Positions 1 through 12,390 are shown, counted from the first letter of the stretch. The stretch: DNA of 64,000 bases from Phalacrocorax aristotelis (GCF_949628215.1 NC_134280.1:6583795-6647794); one strand, 5' to 3'. Notes: generated from the sequence alone by a model not told the origin. A program made the numbers and translations.

Positions 1-1331
1 TGGGCCAGGACCTACAGTGGTATGGGCATGGGTATGGCTGCAGCACCCCTGCTGAGGGCATTGTCAGGGATTTCTCCCACAAAGATCAGTGCAACCACAG
101 CTGAAAAGACTCAATGGGGATATTTAAGGTCTTATTCTGGGTGGATATTAGACTAGTTTGTTTAATATTAATTATATTTATATTTTACAGCTGAATTGTG
201 GTAAAACCCTAGCCTCAGAAACCTGCTATTCCTCTCAGAAAAAAAAATATCCTTCCTTCTAATATATTTATTCACTTAAATTTACATATAAATGAAAATT
301 AATAGCATCAGATAGCCAAGGTGCATTTTCTCCATCAGTAGCAGAAGCAACAGTCAATCCTGTGCATTTATTATGATTAAATGTTATTGGTGTCTGTCAC
401 ACATGAATGAAGCCGTACGGGCAGCTAATTGTCTGTCTTATACAGAAAGAACTTGGAAGACAATATTTTATGTGTTTTTTTAAACCCGTTACCTATCCCC
501 AAGCTATCCATTGGTTAGCTCTATTGTCCCTCAGATGTATCTGCCTCAGCACAGTTTTTAATACTATGTAGACAATGTACACAGGAAGCTTGCATGAAAT
601 TTGTAAGTTCAGCAGAACTATGTAGAAATTATTTTCAATAGGAGAACTGAGAGCAATCACATTACTTAATATCATAATGTCGAACAAGACATTCTTGTAA
701 TATTGCCAAAATATTTACAAAATAATGTTGGGAGAGTGTATTTTCAGGTCAGTTGTGAAACGACTGCGTCTGAACACCTGGGACCCTGTAAGTATTTTTG
801 ACCCGACTTACCTTCAAGCTGTGATGGCTCTGCATATTCTATATGTGTAAGTAAAGGAAGGGTATTCCTTCTCCTCATGATGCTGCTTCAAAGAACATCA
901 CGTGGAGGAAGAAGACATGCTTTAATGCAGTATTACAATTGGATCATCTTAAATAGTCCTGTGTGCTTTGCAATTGCTTTCTTGCAAATACCAAGTGCCA
1001 GGCTATTTTTTGCATATTTTCCTTTGACCTTTTTTTTTGTATTCGAAGTGTGCTGTGTATTTTGAAGCATCAATTTAGATCTGCCATCCTGTGTATAACA
1101 TCAAGGCAGGTTGCTTTACTTAACCCAGGAAAATATTTTATTGGGAATACAAATACTTATACAGTTATTGGTGCAACAAACTATTTTCTTTTGTATGGAG
1201 ATCAAGTAATTCAGTGCTTACTTCAGAAAAGACAATACAGCCTACCTTGTGAGACCATTAGCAGCAACAACAAATCTTTTCTGGCTCTAGAGGAAGAATT
1301 AATTATTTACATGTTTCTCATTAACTTTTTA

Positions 1332-1349
1332 CCTACTGTTAACAGTAGG
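1332..1349. repeat. Perfect 18-bp palindrome
   Basis: CCTACTGTTAACAGTAGG reads identically on both strands with no spacer, centred on a GTTAAC. It is flanked by T-rich sequence on the left and TTTTAAAAG on the right. It could be a dimeric transcription-factor site (the centre resembles an HNF1-type half-site pair) or chance. No gene evidence surrounds it. Confidence 0.6.
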
Positions 1350-2093
1350 CTTTTAAAAGAATTCCTTTCTGTGATCAAAGTTTTCAACAAGCCCATTTAC
1401 AAGCAGTATATTTAGCCATTTTTAATTATTTGCAGTCTATCACAAAATGACATTTGCAATTTGTAAGCATTGCTGAAAAGCTGCAGGTGTTCCAGAAATT
1501 CCTGAGAAGTCTTTTTGAGCGGCCCATACCTTTACACACTGCCCTTGATGTGCTGTTGGATCTTGTTCTCATGTATCAGTGACCGTGTATACCTTGCCTT
1601 CACCTTACAAAATAATACCAGATGTCATGAAAGACTTGAAGCTGTCTATAACTCATCCATGGAGCTGATAGTCCTGTATTTCTCTGGAGTTGTATCTCTG
1701 CTTTAGCACATCCTGGTAGCACTGTTAGTGGGGTTTACAGCAACAGAACATGGACCCATACTGCCATTTTAGGACAAAATCCCAAGTGTTTCCAGCCTAA
1801 CCTGGACTCAGTTCTGTCAAGAGAGTCTCAGAGAAACTTGTGATAAAATGGACTTCGTATTTCATCTGAAAATCATACAGAATCAGGAAAATTCTCAATA
1901 TTTTCAACAAAAAATAGGCAAAGTATGACTGTCTTTTGGTACTATTTTGGCTCACTTGTATCTTAAAACCTAGAGAAAACCATAACATACCCTAAGGTAT
2001 TTCCATTTATTGTTGGACTTATTGAACCATTTAGACTGTCATGTCTCTGTGGTCTTGTGAAACTGAATCCTTTACTAATCGATTCACCTTCGG

Positions 2094-2119
2094 AAAAAAA
2101 TTAAATAAATAAATAAATT
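2094..2119. repeat. A-rich run with (AAAT)n microsatellite
   Basis: A run of A residues is followed by about four tandem AAAT units. It is a simple sequence repeat, and a plausible length polymorphism. It may be the A-rich tail of an unrecognised retroposon, but no body of such an element can be seen beside it. Confidence 0.7.
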
Positions 2120-2973
2120 AGTTAGAGGTAGTATAATATGAATTAGGTCCTTAGATTTATCAAGCCATGCTATAAAATGGCCCTTGCTTTCCCAAAACGG
2201 CTGTTGAGTTTTCTTTGCATGACTGATGTGCCTTATTCCCCATTTGTTCATCCCTAGCACCTAGTGCATGGCTCTCTTTAAGGCCAGGATCCTTACCCAG
2301 GGGGAGTAATGTGGTTTTTATCCAAAGGCTGAATATACAGCTAATGCAACGGTTCCTGCTCCATGAAACAACCAATTTCTGTTCTGTGATCCACTCCGAA
2401 CCTGAGAGTCCTATTTTGCAACGCGACGAGCCAGACTGTTGTTCATCTTGTCGAGCACGGCTCAGCACCAGCTGCTTCTGAGAAAAGTTCAGCAAACTTG
2501 ATGATGAGCACTAGGGGAATAACAGAAGTTTCTTTTTCAGCTGAACAGTAGTTGGCTTATGTCTTAAATATTTGATGTCCATTATACACTGAAAAATACT
2601 GTAAAAGGGCTTTGTAAGCTCTTGGTTTTCATATAGGTATTTAGCTTGCATTTAAACACTTATAGTAAATTCAGTGTTGTGTAATGCTATGAAATATCAC
2701 AGATTTAAGATTTATTAGCAAAATAAATTGCACTGAAACAATTTATTGGAAACAAAACAAAACCTGTGACTTGATGATGGATGACTTTGTTCTCCAGTCT
2801 TAGACCAATTATTTAACAAAGCATTTGTTACATTTGACTTTAGGCCAAGCAATGATGTAAGTTGAAATATTCTAGAATAATTTAAAAAGTGGACAATTTT
2901 TAATACATTAGAGACCCTACCAAAAAGAAAAACACATTTAGATAGAGTTATAAAATCAGCTACCTTGATAGCT

Positions 2974-3020
2974 TAGCCAGTGGTATTTAGTCATAATTTA
3001 GCCACTGATATTTAGTCAGT
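2974..3020. repeat. Imperfect 25-bp tandem duplication
   Basis: A unit beginning TAGCCAGTGGTATTTAGTCA is followed directly by a second copy beginning TAGCCACTGATATTTAGTCA. The copies differ at two positions in the first 20 bases. This is a local tandem duplication in intergenic DNA with no coding context. Confidence 0.75.
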
Positions 3021-5494
3021 TCTACTAAGTGTATAAAAAATGCTGTAACAAAATGAATCATAAGTTTCAGGTCCCTTAATGCTACTTACTGAGTTAACTC
3101 TTCAGCGAGATGTCATTACCTGCAATGATTACAGGTTCACAGCGTGGAAGTCAAAAGCAAATTTGGCAGGTGCAAATGCCTGCTTCTGTTTTACAGCTGA
3201 AGAGGAAAAGTGTCCTGTAACTAAGTCTGTTTCAACTTGGTCCAGAGTTTTATAAAGTTCGGTGTGTGCTGGGGTAAAAAAAGCTTTCCTTCCTCCTGTG
3301 CAATTTTCTGAGAACTTATTTAGCTTCATCCAGTCTACCCAGCTGGGTAGGCGAAGGGTTTGGCCCAAGTTTTGGTCATTTTGAATGCTGAAAGAGATGT
3401 GCAGACTAATATTTTAAGCTAATAAATAATATTAGACTAATCATATGTGCTAACAGGAAACAGTTAGAGGAGTGTTTCATCGTGGATAATGTACACAGAG
3501 CAAGTCTGTCTTGTTTTCATACTTCAAAAAAGTTCTTTGCACTGCTCTAGCACCAAACTTGAATGGGAAGAACCTGGGCAGCCCCACCAGACTGCTCAGC
3601 CAGACGATGAGGAGAAGACTCAGTCAGGATGAAACAACAACAAACAAACATCACCTTTTCTACACAGCTATTAGGGAAATAGCTGCTTTAATGGGCTTTC
3701 AACCATTAAAAGGCAGAATTAGAGGCTGAATTAAAGTATTCAATTAAGAGGCAGTCAGCTGTGTAAAACCTATCATGTGACACTGATGCTCTAAAATCCA
3801 AACAGGTAAATGTGATTTAAGTCCCTAATAAAGCAAAAATGTTTTCATTTGTTTTGTATAAATAGATACCATAATGCTTGTATGAAATTTGCTGTGATAG
3901 ACTACTAATTTCAAGGACCTGGATTGTATCAGTTTGAGCCAAGATAAAACATAAGACTGGAAAATGAAATATTTTCTCTGCTGCATTTGTGTTGTTTACA
4001 TGAACCTTCAGAAGCACTGATTGCGGAATTGTTGGGTGGTTAATAGCAAATCTCATGTTGCCAGTAAAACTAAAAGGATAACAAAGCAACTGTAGAAGGG
4101 AACAATGGGAATAACAGACTGTAGGTAAGATCTGAATTTTATGAATATTAGAAGCCAAGGGCTGTTGTACTCAAGGTGAAATGTCCCTTAAAAAACGTGG
4201 CTAAGAACATCTAATCCAAAATGAGGTCATAAAAATGTCCATGATTTTGAAATGGATGACAACAGAAAAGTTGGGCCAAAAGAAAGGAAACATTCAAAAA
4301 ATAGCCTGAGAACTCTATGTATAGTGTGAGACAACAGCACAGTTATTTAAGAGCAACCTATTATCTACTGCTCAGAAAGCCAAACAGGCTTGTAGAGTTA
4401 TGATTCCAATGTATGTGATATTTGGAATGAAATCTTACCTTAGTGAAAAAAGCCCCCACCCTATTCTAGAACCTTCATTCTCTTTAAAATGTTACTGGTC
4501 TATAACAATAAATATTATTCTATTAATTTTATATAACTGGGTTTTCACAGGTAGGTGAATTAGATTAAATCTCTTCAGAAGAGATGAATTTATGAGACAT
4601 CTGTTATTTATAAGAGCTGAAATAATGTGGTTGGAGTGCTTCTGTTTTTCTTTAACACCTGCTTTTCCATCCACACAATTTTCTCCAGAAAAACTCAGTA
4701 ATGAATTGATTTTTATCTGTCTCAGAAGATGAAAACCTGGAATTTGCAAAATGTCTGTTTAAGAATACCAAATGGAGGAAGCTTTGTAGAAAGTAAATTA
4801 TTGGGCTAGATATAAATTGGCCTGTAGCCCCTGTGAGGTCTTCCTGAGCCCTGTTGGAAACTTGCTTTTCCCATGGAGTGATGTGTATAAATCAGATTAA
4901 GTCCACTGAGAGCAATGCAGTAAATACGTCTGAAAAAATCCATTCCTGTATTTCCAACATTTCTCTAGTTTCAGTTATTTCAAGGTGGGCTAAAGCCCCT
5001 GCCCACTTAGAGGTTTATGACAATATTAGCAGTAAAAAAGCTGTGATTTTGACATAACAGTTTCTTTAAGAGGTGGAGGAGAGTCTCCCATCCACGGCTG
5101 GAAGTGTGCTGTTTGTGACCTGTATTTCAGCAACTCCTGTTCCACCTTCCGAGGTACCACTAACCACCAACATGGGATATTCCCCACATACATTTTCTAA
5201 TATAGAAAAATGATAATTAATGTTTAATACAGAACAGGGAAGCTCATCAGATGTACCACCACCCTTTTGTTCTTGAAATTGATGTATTCTGTAAAATCCC
5301 TGGAGGAAGAAGTTTTAGGGAAAAAAGCCAAAAGAGAAAAGCAGGGAGCAGCAGGTCCCTGTGGATGATAGTTGAGGTACCATGGCTGATTTATAGGTCT
5401 GGAAAATATTTGCAATGCCCATATTATACTTGTTCTGGGGATAAAGAGAGGATTTAATTCACTAGTACTATCAATCTGTTACCTTTCAAGGCAG

Positions 5495-5516
5495 TAAATT
5501 CACTAAATTCACTAAA
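5495..5516. repeat. Short tandem repeat, TAAATTCAC unit
   Basis: Two full copies and one partial copy of a 9-base unit (TAAATTCAC) precede a short A run. It is minor simple-sequence DNA, recorded for completeness. Confidence 0.6.
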
Positions 5517-7110
5517 AAAAGGCAATTCAGTTTCATGGAGTTGTTGTTGTAAAGTATCATTTATCATTTACTGTATGTAAGTACCAATAGCACAAACATT
5601 TAAAATCATCAACAGAACTATAAAGAGATGAAAGAAAAATGTTTCAGAATAAATCTGTGTCTTTTCCAAAGCAGCCTACTCTGCGATAAGGTGGCAGAGC
5701 GAAACATATGCTACTGGGAGCTTGGAATAAAATTCTTATTTGGTCCATTGCAAATGTTTTCAAGCAATTTTTAAAACTAATTTCCTATTTGTGTATGATA
5801 CTGATGGCAGGAAGAAGAGGGGGAAATTTAAAAGTAGGCTGATATGCCTTGGTTTCTTCTAGAGTGATGCAGTGAGGTTTCTCTAGGGGACCCTAAAACT
5901 GTATACTATGGAGAGGATCCTATGGAGGAATCTAACTGTCCTTATTAAATCTGATGGGATGCCTGCCTCAAACCTAATCTTTTCAGAGTTAAGCTGATAG
6001 AGATGAATATCCCCATTAATACTTAGATTAACCTATCATCTCTGAAAAGAAAAATATTTGCAATATTTTTCTTTCTTGAATGAATGTAAAAAGGCAATTG
6101 AATCAAATTAAAGGAGCGATCTATGCTGTAATACTCCCATTTCTCTGCCACTTATTTTCATTCATCCACTAGTTAGCCATATTTTACATTTTGATACCAT
6201 TTATATTGTATTTTCGGTACAGATAGAATTTAATTTTTTTATTTATTCCTAGCATTCCTTCCTCATTTAGCAGTCTGAAAGCCTCGAAGAGGCAACATCT
6301 GTGTTGAAGAAGTCGAAATAACCACCAGGTCCGCTCGAGAGGAGCCCTGCCAAGGCCACTTGCAGTAATTGAGCTTTCTTTGAACACAACATCTGCTTAC
6401 ACAGACTCTCTTACAAGGTCAAATTGTAATGACTAAGATGGAAAAGGAGGATGAAAGAAGAGATGACAGATATAGGGATAGTCAGTTTAATACCGGTTTT
6501 ATGCTGTTTTTTACCTGAGCCAAATTCCCACCTTTTGTTATTAAACCTGGTGGTTCTGCTCTGATTCTCATTATTACTCCTGGCTGGAAGATCTGGAGGG
6601 GGATTGGCCCTTTATGATTTTGATTTCCTCAAAAAGAAAAGTTCCAGAAAAAGGCTGAATGAAATGCTTCAAGGTAGGAGCAACACGTTTCCACTTCATG
6701 CCTTTCCACTGCTAACACTGATGAAAAACTCCTGTGAAATGCCTTTCTGCTGTCATTTCAAAGGAAACTGTTTCCTAAACGGGAAGTTCACTCAATGAGA
6801 AAATTCAGTCTGCAATTTTTCTGAGTAACAGTGATTTTTGCATTGGTGTTATCTGTCCATAATCGAGGCTATGAGTAGCCATTTTTCTTAAACTTTCTTT
6901 TTACTATCCAGTCAAGATAAATCAAGACTAAGGGTGAACAGGCAAAGAAGTTTTTCAGAAGTCCAATTCCTTTTCCCTACTATGTCCTGTGTTATTGGAC
7001 TAATCCACCAATGTAAAAGTATTTTGAGACTTTCCACTCTGTGAGAGTGTTGTGATACTTCCATACTTATTAATATTACATTTGCAAAAGAACATTCAAA
7101 ATGAAGGTTG

Positions 7111-7124
7111 TTTTTTTTTTTTTT
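7111..7124. repeat. Poly-T run, 14 bases
   Basis: An uninterrupted T run in intergenic DNA. On the minus strand it would read as a poly-A tail, but the adjacent sequence shows no recognisable retroposed body or target-site duplication. Confidence 0.7.
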
Positions 7125-10100
7125 AATCAAGTAATCTATTTCGCCTAAGTTGCACAAAAAATGATGTTCGCAGAAGCTGAAGCAGTTCCTTGTGGAAGAC
7201 AACCATGACCGATTCAGGCACCAGAGCAGCTCACAAAAAATGAAATACTGAGCTGAACTAAGAAGAAAAAAGACTTCTAAAAATTTATCTCCATCCTACT
7301 GATCTTGTGGAAATAATATACTTTTCTGAAAATGGATTCTGGTGAGAAATCCGCAGCCAGTTCCAATATACACAGTTTGGACATTGGTGTCCTCTTTTTA
7401 TTAGTATTTGCTGGTTGCCAATCTCTTCACATAGAAAAGTCAGTTTTGGTTTTAAGCTGCTGAGCAATGACAACCATTCTCTTAGAAATGTCTTAGGGCA
7501 CTCTGGAGCAGAGGTGAATTGCAGATGTGATTTATATTGGCATCTCTGCAATAGTTTGGTGTTTTCCAGTAAAGTAATGATCGCGTATGAAGAATGCATG
7601 CCTCAGTCATGACTGTGCCCTAGCACACCCAAGTTCACAGGGTGCTTGGCTCATGTATAACTCACCTGCCCTGGCAGAGGAGTCTGTCTGAGAAGGGTGT
7701 TGATGGTGCAAGCTGCAGATTAGTAAGGGCATGCTGCCCCAGCTAAAGTTCAGATGGCTGGGGCAACACGCGTGGCAAACAGTGAAAAGAGCAATGCAGA
7801 CGTTCATCCCCCTGCACACCCAGAGCTGTGGGTGCACCACATCAGGTAAGGGATCACATCCAACTATGAGCCACACCAAGGGGCAGTGTATTTACAAGGA
7901 ACTGATTTAATTCCTCTAATAGGTTCACTTATGTTGTCTCAGAGCCCAAGCGCTCATGCTCTGTATACCCTTAAAAAACCTGGACATAATGAACAGGTTT
8001 CTTTATCTCTGCTTTAGAGTTTGAACTCCCATAGTTTGGCCCAGTGGCTAATGAGGAGTGATGCTCTGAAAGCCATCAGAGTTCTCCCACAGGGGATTTA
8101 GAAGCTGAAATATAAACACACCAAATGATCGAAAGTACAAATCACTCTCTATACTCCCAGAGCTGTGCAAAGGGGATTATACTTTTGTATAATGAATTAT
8201 TACCGTAAAAATCACTAGTCCTCACTTAAATGAAGAGCTTGGTCCTGCAAATTACATGTACTAGTTATTATATTATTTTCTGAAGAACCAGAAATGTTGT
8301 GTTCTATACAAAACAGGAAAACACAAGCTCTAATCACTCTGTGACAGCTGTTTATTTACCCAAACCAGGCATAAGCTGAGATGAAGTTGTTCCCATTTAA
8401 TGTTCCTTCCTGTGCCGTCTTGAAATAAGACTGGTGAGATAAGGAGTATTTGTTCGGGCTAACGAGGTGTGTGAATACTGTACCTTGGTTATGATAAGTG
8501 TTCTTGGCATTCTTCTAAAATATATGGACAGAGATGACTAAAAGAAATAGGAGCCAACAGCAGAGAGGGAGGATCCCAGGCCTGAACCTCTTCTCATCCC
8601 TTTTAGGAAAATCCTTTGCGGGGGGATGCTTCCTAGAGACTGCTGGGACTCAGTTAATGACCATTATGCCAAGCTTTCCACCTGCTTGGAAGCTGCAGAA
8701 AAGATTGCAAGAGTCAGTGGACATAGCTAGGCCGTATCGACGTGGAAGGGATTGCCCTGGGAGCACAGTGAGTTTATTCCTTGTCACTGGACTTGGCAGG
8801 TATTTTCGATCAGATAAAACAAGCAAACAAAAATGCACAGAGGAGGGTTTTGGCACACATAAATGTGTAAATTCAGACTTGCAGAAAAATGGATACTGTT
8901 TAATGAAGACAATTTTTCCCTCCGAAGGACTCTGTCCTACTAGGAAAGTGTGTGTACAGGCAGGGTCATGCTCTCTTTGTCACCCGTGGATAACAAATCT
9001 TTTCTATGCCTAGGAAGCCACCCCAGGGGACAGCCTCATAGTGAGGGCTTTCCTCATAGGAAGCAGAGAGAAATAAACCTGAACTGTCATTTTTAGATCA
9101 GTTTCTAATGAGTGTGTCGGTGCTTAAAAGGACTGTACAACCATCTGGTGGCTCAAGTGAAAAAGGAAAGTGCTAGCCACGCTCAATATTTGAGAAGAGG
9201 AACATGGTATCACCCTCTCTTCTCCTTCCTGGGGGATCCAGGTAGACAGACACTTCCACGTGACCTTCAGAAGTCACACGAGTAATGGGATTCATCCCTT
9301 AAGACTTCACTATAGCCCAGGACTTCCACATGCAACTCTTAAACCTCCTACACTGACTAGGGAGCCTGAGCATCTCATACTTGGAACAAAGTGTCAAAAA
9401 GTCACATCTTTGGAGGCCTTCAAGGTATTTGCATTTGTATCATCATGTTATCATTCAGTCCCATCCTGAGGTTTCGTTCTGCATCTGAAGAAAAAAGCAG
9501 AAATTGTTATTCTTAATACTCTTCCCACAGCCTTCCTCCTACCTCTGCTACCTCCCCGTGGGCTGCCCAGTCGTCTCCACCCCAAGTCAGCACAGTTCCT
9601 CCAGCCCAACCCAGCACTGCAGCACTAACTTGCTGAGTGAGATGTTTCAGGCAAACACTGTCTCTTTATTATACAGTGAAGAGATCTGAATATCTAACAT
9701 GCGTATCCATCAAACAATTTTTGGCCAAGTCTGAAATGCTGCTGCCAGCTTCCAGCTGTGACTTTTGGCTTGTTTTAACTCCCCATATCCACCCCTACCA
9801 TTGGAAATTAATTTAATACAAGAAGGACTGGTGTCAGGCCTTCAGTGTTGTGTTGTCTTCTTGTACAGGCGGTGAAGCTAATTGTTTCAAGTCTTCACTG
9901 GCCACACTTGACAACACCAACTTTCTGGGGAGTTCCAGTTTCTCCTCTTACTGAGGTTAATGGTGTGGAGACTGTGAGAGTATTTTGCAATATTTTTATG
10001 CAGGTTCTCCATGGGTTTAGTTTCGCATAATTTTTTAGATTAATGTTTGGGGGGAGGGAGAAGGTGCTGTTTGCTATTTTTCTGACTTCTGTGAGGTCAT

Positions 10101-11996
10101 TTCTTAGTCTGGGAGAATGGGAAATGCGGAATATTTGCATTTCATTGCCTGACCTGGAGTTGGTTTTCCCCCCAGATTGAAGGGAGCTATATCCAACCGA
10201 GAGAAACAACTTGGCTAAGACAATGGCAAGCTTCATTTCTTTACCAGGAGTAATTACCTTCAGAGGCTTCCCTTGATTAAAACCTGCTTAGAGAGACAAC
10301 AGGTAAGAGGGTAAGCAAATCTACAAAACTATCCATTTCCTCCTGTTGTAGGAGGTCCTGAATACCTTCCACTTATGCTTTTTGCCTGATTACTTCTGAT
10401 TTCAGTATCCAAAAGACCAACAAAGGATGGATTTTTTGTGGAAAGCTCTGTTGCTTCTTTGTAGCTTATTTTTGGTTGCCAATACTTTGGCAAGGATAAA
10501 TCTGAACCCACAACAGATTGCAGTCTTTCTTAGGCTAAAAGTTAAACATTAAAACTATGCCTTTTAGGCCAAAACTTAGAGTCAAAGAAGATTAGCCCCC
10601 CATTATTGTGTAGAAACTGCCACAAATAAATTCAAGAATTGTTTATTGAAGAGTAAATTGTGGCCTGTTTAAAATAAAGTGGAAACTTAGTCATTTGTCA
10701 TACATTTGTACTCAAGAAATGGATGGGGATCTCTTAGGAAAACATCAGAAATATTGGGTTTGGAGTCTTAATTCTTAATGAGCTTGAAGGAATAAAATTT
10801 AGACGTCAATAAACTCAATGGAAAGACTCACAAAGACTCCCAAAGGGCTACAAATCGGCCTATGAGACAGACAATCCAATGGGACTGTTGAAAGCAGATT
10901 TTGCAACATTGAAATCCAAAATCCAAATTAAGAAAAAAGTTTTGGAGTTTCTTCTTAAATAGCCTATATTTCCTTCAATGAATCCAGTAGTAAAACAACT
11001 CAAGGAATGTAGTTAAGCCAAATGAACAAGATTTGAAACTCCTTAGCTGTACTGAAAAATATTTTTAATGTCTTTGTTGATGCTTTTACACTAAATGCTC
11101 CTCACAGAGATTTGCATGGAATGTTTACAGACTTGTGTATTACTTTGTTATCAGATAATTCACAATATCCTCACTTAAACAAGCAGACACAAAATAATCA
11201 AACTTGACAACTCAAAGAAAAGCAGTGCTGTCAAGTACGGAAAACATAGAACAGTGGGTGGAGATACAATATTTTCTAAATAAAATGCCATGAATATCAG
11301 AGTATAGCATGTGATTTAACAGCAAATCCTTCATATCACACATTAAGCTGGCAATATGCATTGTCATACAATCAACGTTGTTCACACTGACTAGAATTAG
11401 CACAGAAGACCCATGCGGGAGCAACAGGGCACTTTCCAATGAGACAAAACTTTACAAAAATGTGATTGAGTAACATGAAGGATTGAATTCTCTCACTGCC
11501 ATTTACTTCTGTTTTCTATTTCTGCTATTATTGCTGGTGAGCCGACCTTCTGAAACCTACATCTCATTTTTCAGGACGGGTTGGCAGAGCAAACACTGCT
11601 GCACTTTATTTCAGCAGCAAAGGACTATTCTCTAAAATACCAAATGATGATACATTGACCCAAGACACAAACTTTCGGGATCGCTCTTTGTGCTGCACAG
11701 ACAAGTTCTGTAACAGTTTTGCATAAATGCAACCTCCAGTGATCTGAAGTGAAAAGCAAACCCTTTGCAAGCTTATATTTTAGCATTCTTTAATGCCCTC
11801 TCATATGAACGCAGCGTCAGATACAACTTCAATAATCTGAAGTTAGTGCCATCTGCTTTAAAATCCTCAGAAGCAGGCAAGTTCTGTTTACAACCCTAAT
11901 TTCTCCAGGATCACCTCCTACCACCGACACTGACGGTACATGCTGTTCTCACCCTCCGTGTGTGCGCGGGTGTGTTACCGGGTGTGTAAACCAGAG

Positions 11997-12017
11997 CAGC
12001 TGCAGCCTGAGCAGCTG
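11997..12017. promoter_or_regulatory. Paired CAGCTG E-boxes upstream of VWDE
   Basis: Two copies of GAGCAGCTGCAG sit 15 bp apart, each with a self-complementary CAGCTG E-box (11997-12002 and 12012-12017). CAGCTG is a typical class A bHLH recognition core. Binding in vivo is not shown. Confidence 0.4.
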
Positions 12018-12043
12018 CAGGGACACATGCTCTCCGCTGATCT

Positions 12044-12080
12044 GTTTGTGTGTGGGTGGGTGGGTGAGTGTGGTTTGTGT
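12044..12080. repeat. GT/GGGT-rich low-complexity run
   Basis: Alternating GT followed by GGGT units (TGTGGGTGGGTGGGTGAGTG), roughly 200 bases 5' of the VWDE start codon. It is purine-pyrimidine alternating and G-clustered, so it may adopt non-B structure. A similar, shorter GT-rich run lies at about 11958-11988. Confidence 0.6.
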
Positions 12081-12184
12081 TTAGCTGGAGGGCTTCCCTA
12101 CTGGAAATTCTGGGATTAATGACACTTTAAGCCCCGTCCAAGAGAGTGGATTGAAAACAACGAAAGAAAGAAAAAAATAAATTG

Positions 12185-12226
12185 ATGCAGGCAGGCAAGG
12201 CTGATGGCTTTTCCTGCAAAGTTTAG
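12185..12226 (+). other. Upstream ORF, 13 codons, in VWDE 5' leader
   Basis: An ATG at 12185 opens a 13-codon frame ending at TAG 12224-12226, well before the VWDE start at 12288. It lies in the transcript only if transcription begins upstream of it, which is not established. A second short in-leader frame, in the same reading frame as VWDE, runs from ATG 12204 to TAA 12246-12248, so the main frame is closed upstream of its start codon. Confidence 0.4.
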
Positions 12227-12258
12227 TACTTCAAAAGTTAACTTCTAAGCAACTGCAG

Positions 12259-12270
12259 ATGCATGGATAA
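12259..12270 (+). other. Minimal upstream ORF (3 codons plus stop)
   Basis: ATG 12259 reads three codons to TAA 12268-12270, only 17 bases before the VWDE start codon. A second upstream ATG begins inside it at 12263 (listed separately). Because it is so close to the main start, it could affect initiation if it lies in the mature leader. Confidence 0.4.
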
Positions 12271-12364
12271 AACCTATCTTGGACAACATGCAGCAGCCCT
12301 TTCCTTTCCATCAGCATCTCCAACTTGTTGCCTACCTCTGTTGGATTCCCTTGTTGGCCATTAG
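12263..12364 (+). other. Upstream ORF overlapping the VWDE start
   Basis: ATG 12263 opens a 33-codon frame that ends at TAG 12362-12364. It runs through and past the VWDE start codon at 12288 in a different frame. The ATG has T at -3 and G at +4, a middling initiation context. The VWDE ATG has the favourable A at -3, so leaky scanning would allow both. An overlapping frame of this kind normally lowers translation of the main ORF. Its presence is seen directly; any regulatory effect is inferred. Confidence 0.45.
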
Positions 12365-12384
12365 CACTGAGTCAGCTCCATTAG
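12288..12384 (+). CDS. VWDE: VWDE exon 1 (coding part): signal peptide
   Basis: This encodes residues 1-32 plus the first base of codon 33. The ATG at 12288 was chosen because it is the first ATG in this frame after the stop at 12246 and has A at -3; the frame is also open through TTG at 12279, which is not needed. The peptide has a polar start with two histidines, then a hydrophobic core (about residues 11-25: leucine, valine, alanine, tryptophan, isoleucine) and a small-residue end around Thr27-Ala30, a secretory signal peptide. The exon ends at a GTAAGG donor (12385) in phase 1. Joining to the acceptor at 51520 completes an alanine codon and reads into the first cysteine motif PECSPEGH. 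Signal-peptide sequence is poorly conserved between species, so this exon rests on frame, phase, donor and hydrophobicity rather than on direct similarity. Confidence 0.82.
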
Positions 12385-12390
12385 GTAAGG
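12385..12390 (+). promoter_or_regulatory. VWDE intron 1 splice donor (phase 1)
   Basis: GTAAGG follows TTAG, a good match to the vertebrate donor consensus. Without splicing, the frame would continue to a stop at 12480-12482, giving a product of only about 64 residues. Confidence 0.8.

Larger units (their letters stand above)
1..11930. other. Upstream intergenic DNA, no gene recognised
   Basis: This is AT-rich single-copy-looking DNA 5' of VWDE. I read both strands for long frames with splice-site-flanked, family-like protein segments and found none. The longest frames (for example 963-1415 and 8534-9013 on +) start at non-ATG codons or show no recognisable motif. It contains only small simple features, listed separately: a perfect palindrome at 1332-1349, an AAAT run near 2100, a 25-bp duplication near 2974, a TAAATTCAC duplication near 5495 and a T run at 7111. 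In mammals the gene on the 5' side of VWDE is SCIN; no SCIN exon is visible here. That neighbour relationship is from memory of the human map and not from this sequence. Confidence 0.6.
11930..12287 (+). promoter_or_regulatory. VWDE: Likely VWDE promoter and 5' UTR region
   Basis: This stretch lies immediately 5' of the VWDE signal-peptide exon. Two GT-rich runs (about 11958-11988 and 12044-12080) flank a duplicated motif that places CAGCTG E-boxes at 11997-12002 and 12012-12017. Further down is a purine-rich stretch (about 12157-12180) and no convincing TATA box at a fixed distance. The transcription start cannot be located from sequence alone, so the UTR/promoter boundary is unknown. That the region is promoter is inferred from its position; the E-boxes and GT runs are directly visible. 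It is not a strong CpG island. Confidence 0.45.

Noticed and set aside
963..1415. 150-codon frame on +
   Set aside because: It starts at GTG, is AT-driven in composition (many Phe, Ile, Leu, Asn) and has no recognisable motif.
8534..9013. 159-codon frame on + beginning with ATG
   Set aside because: It has an ATG, but no domain, signal peptide or family resemblance, and lies in intergenic DNA without transcript signals visible to me.
12279..12287. TTG at 12279 as an upstream start of VWDE
   Set aside because: The codon is not ATG, and the in-frame ATG at 12288 has a good context and gives a complete signal peptide.
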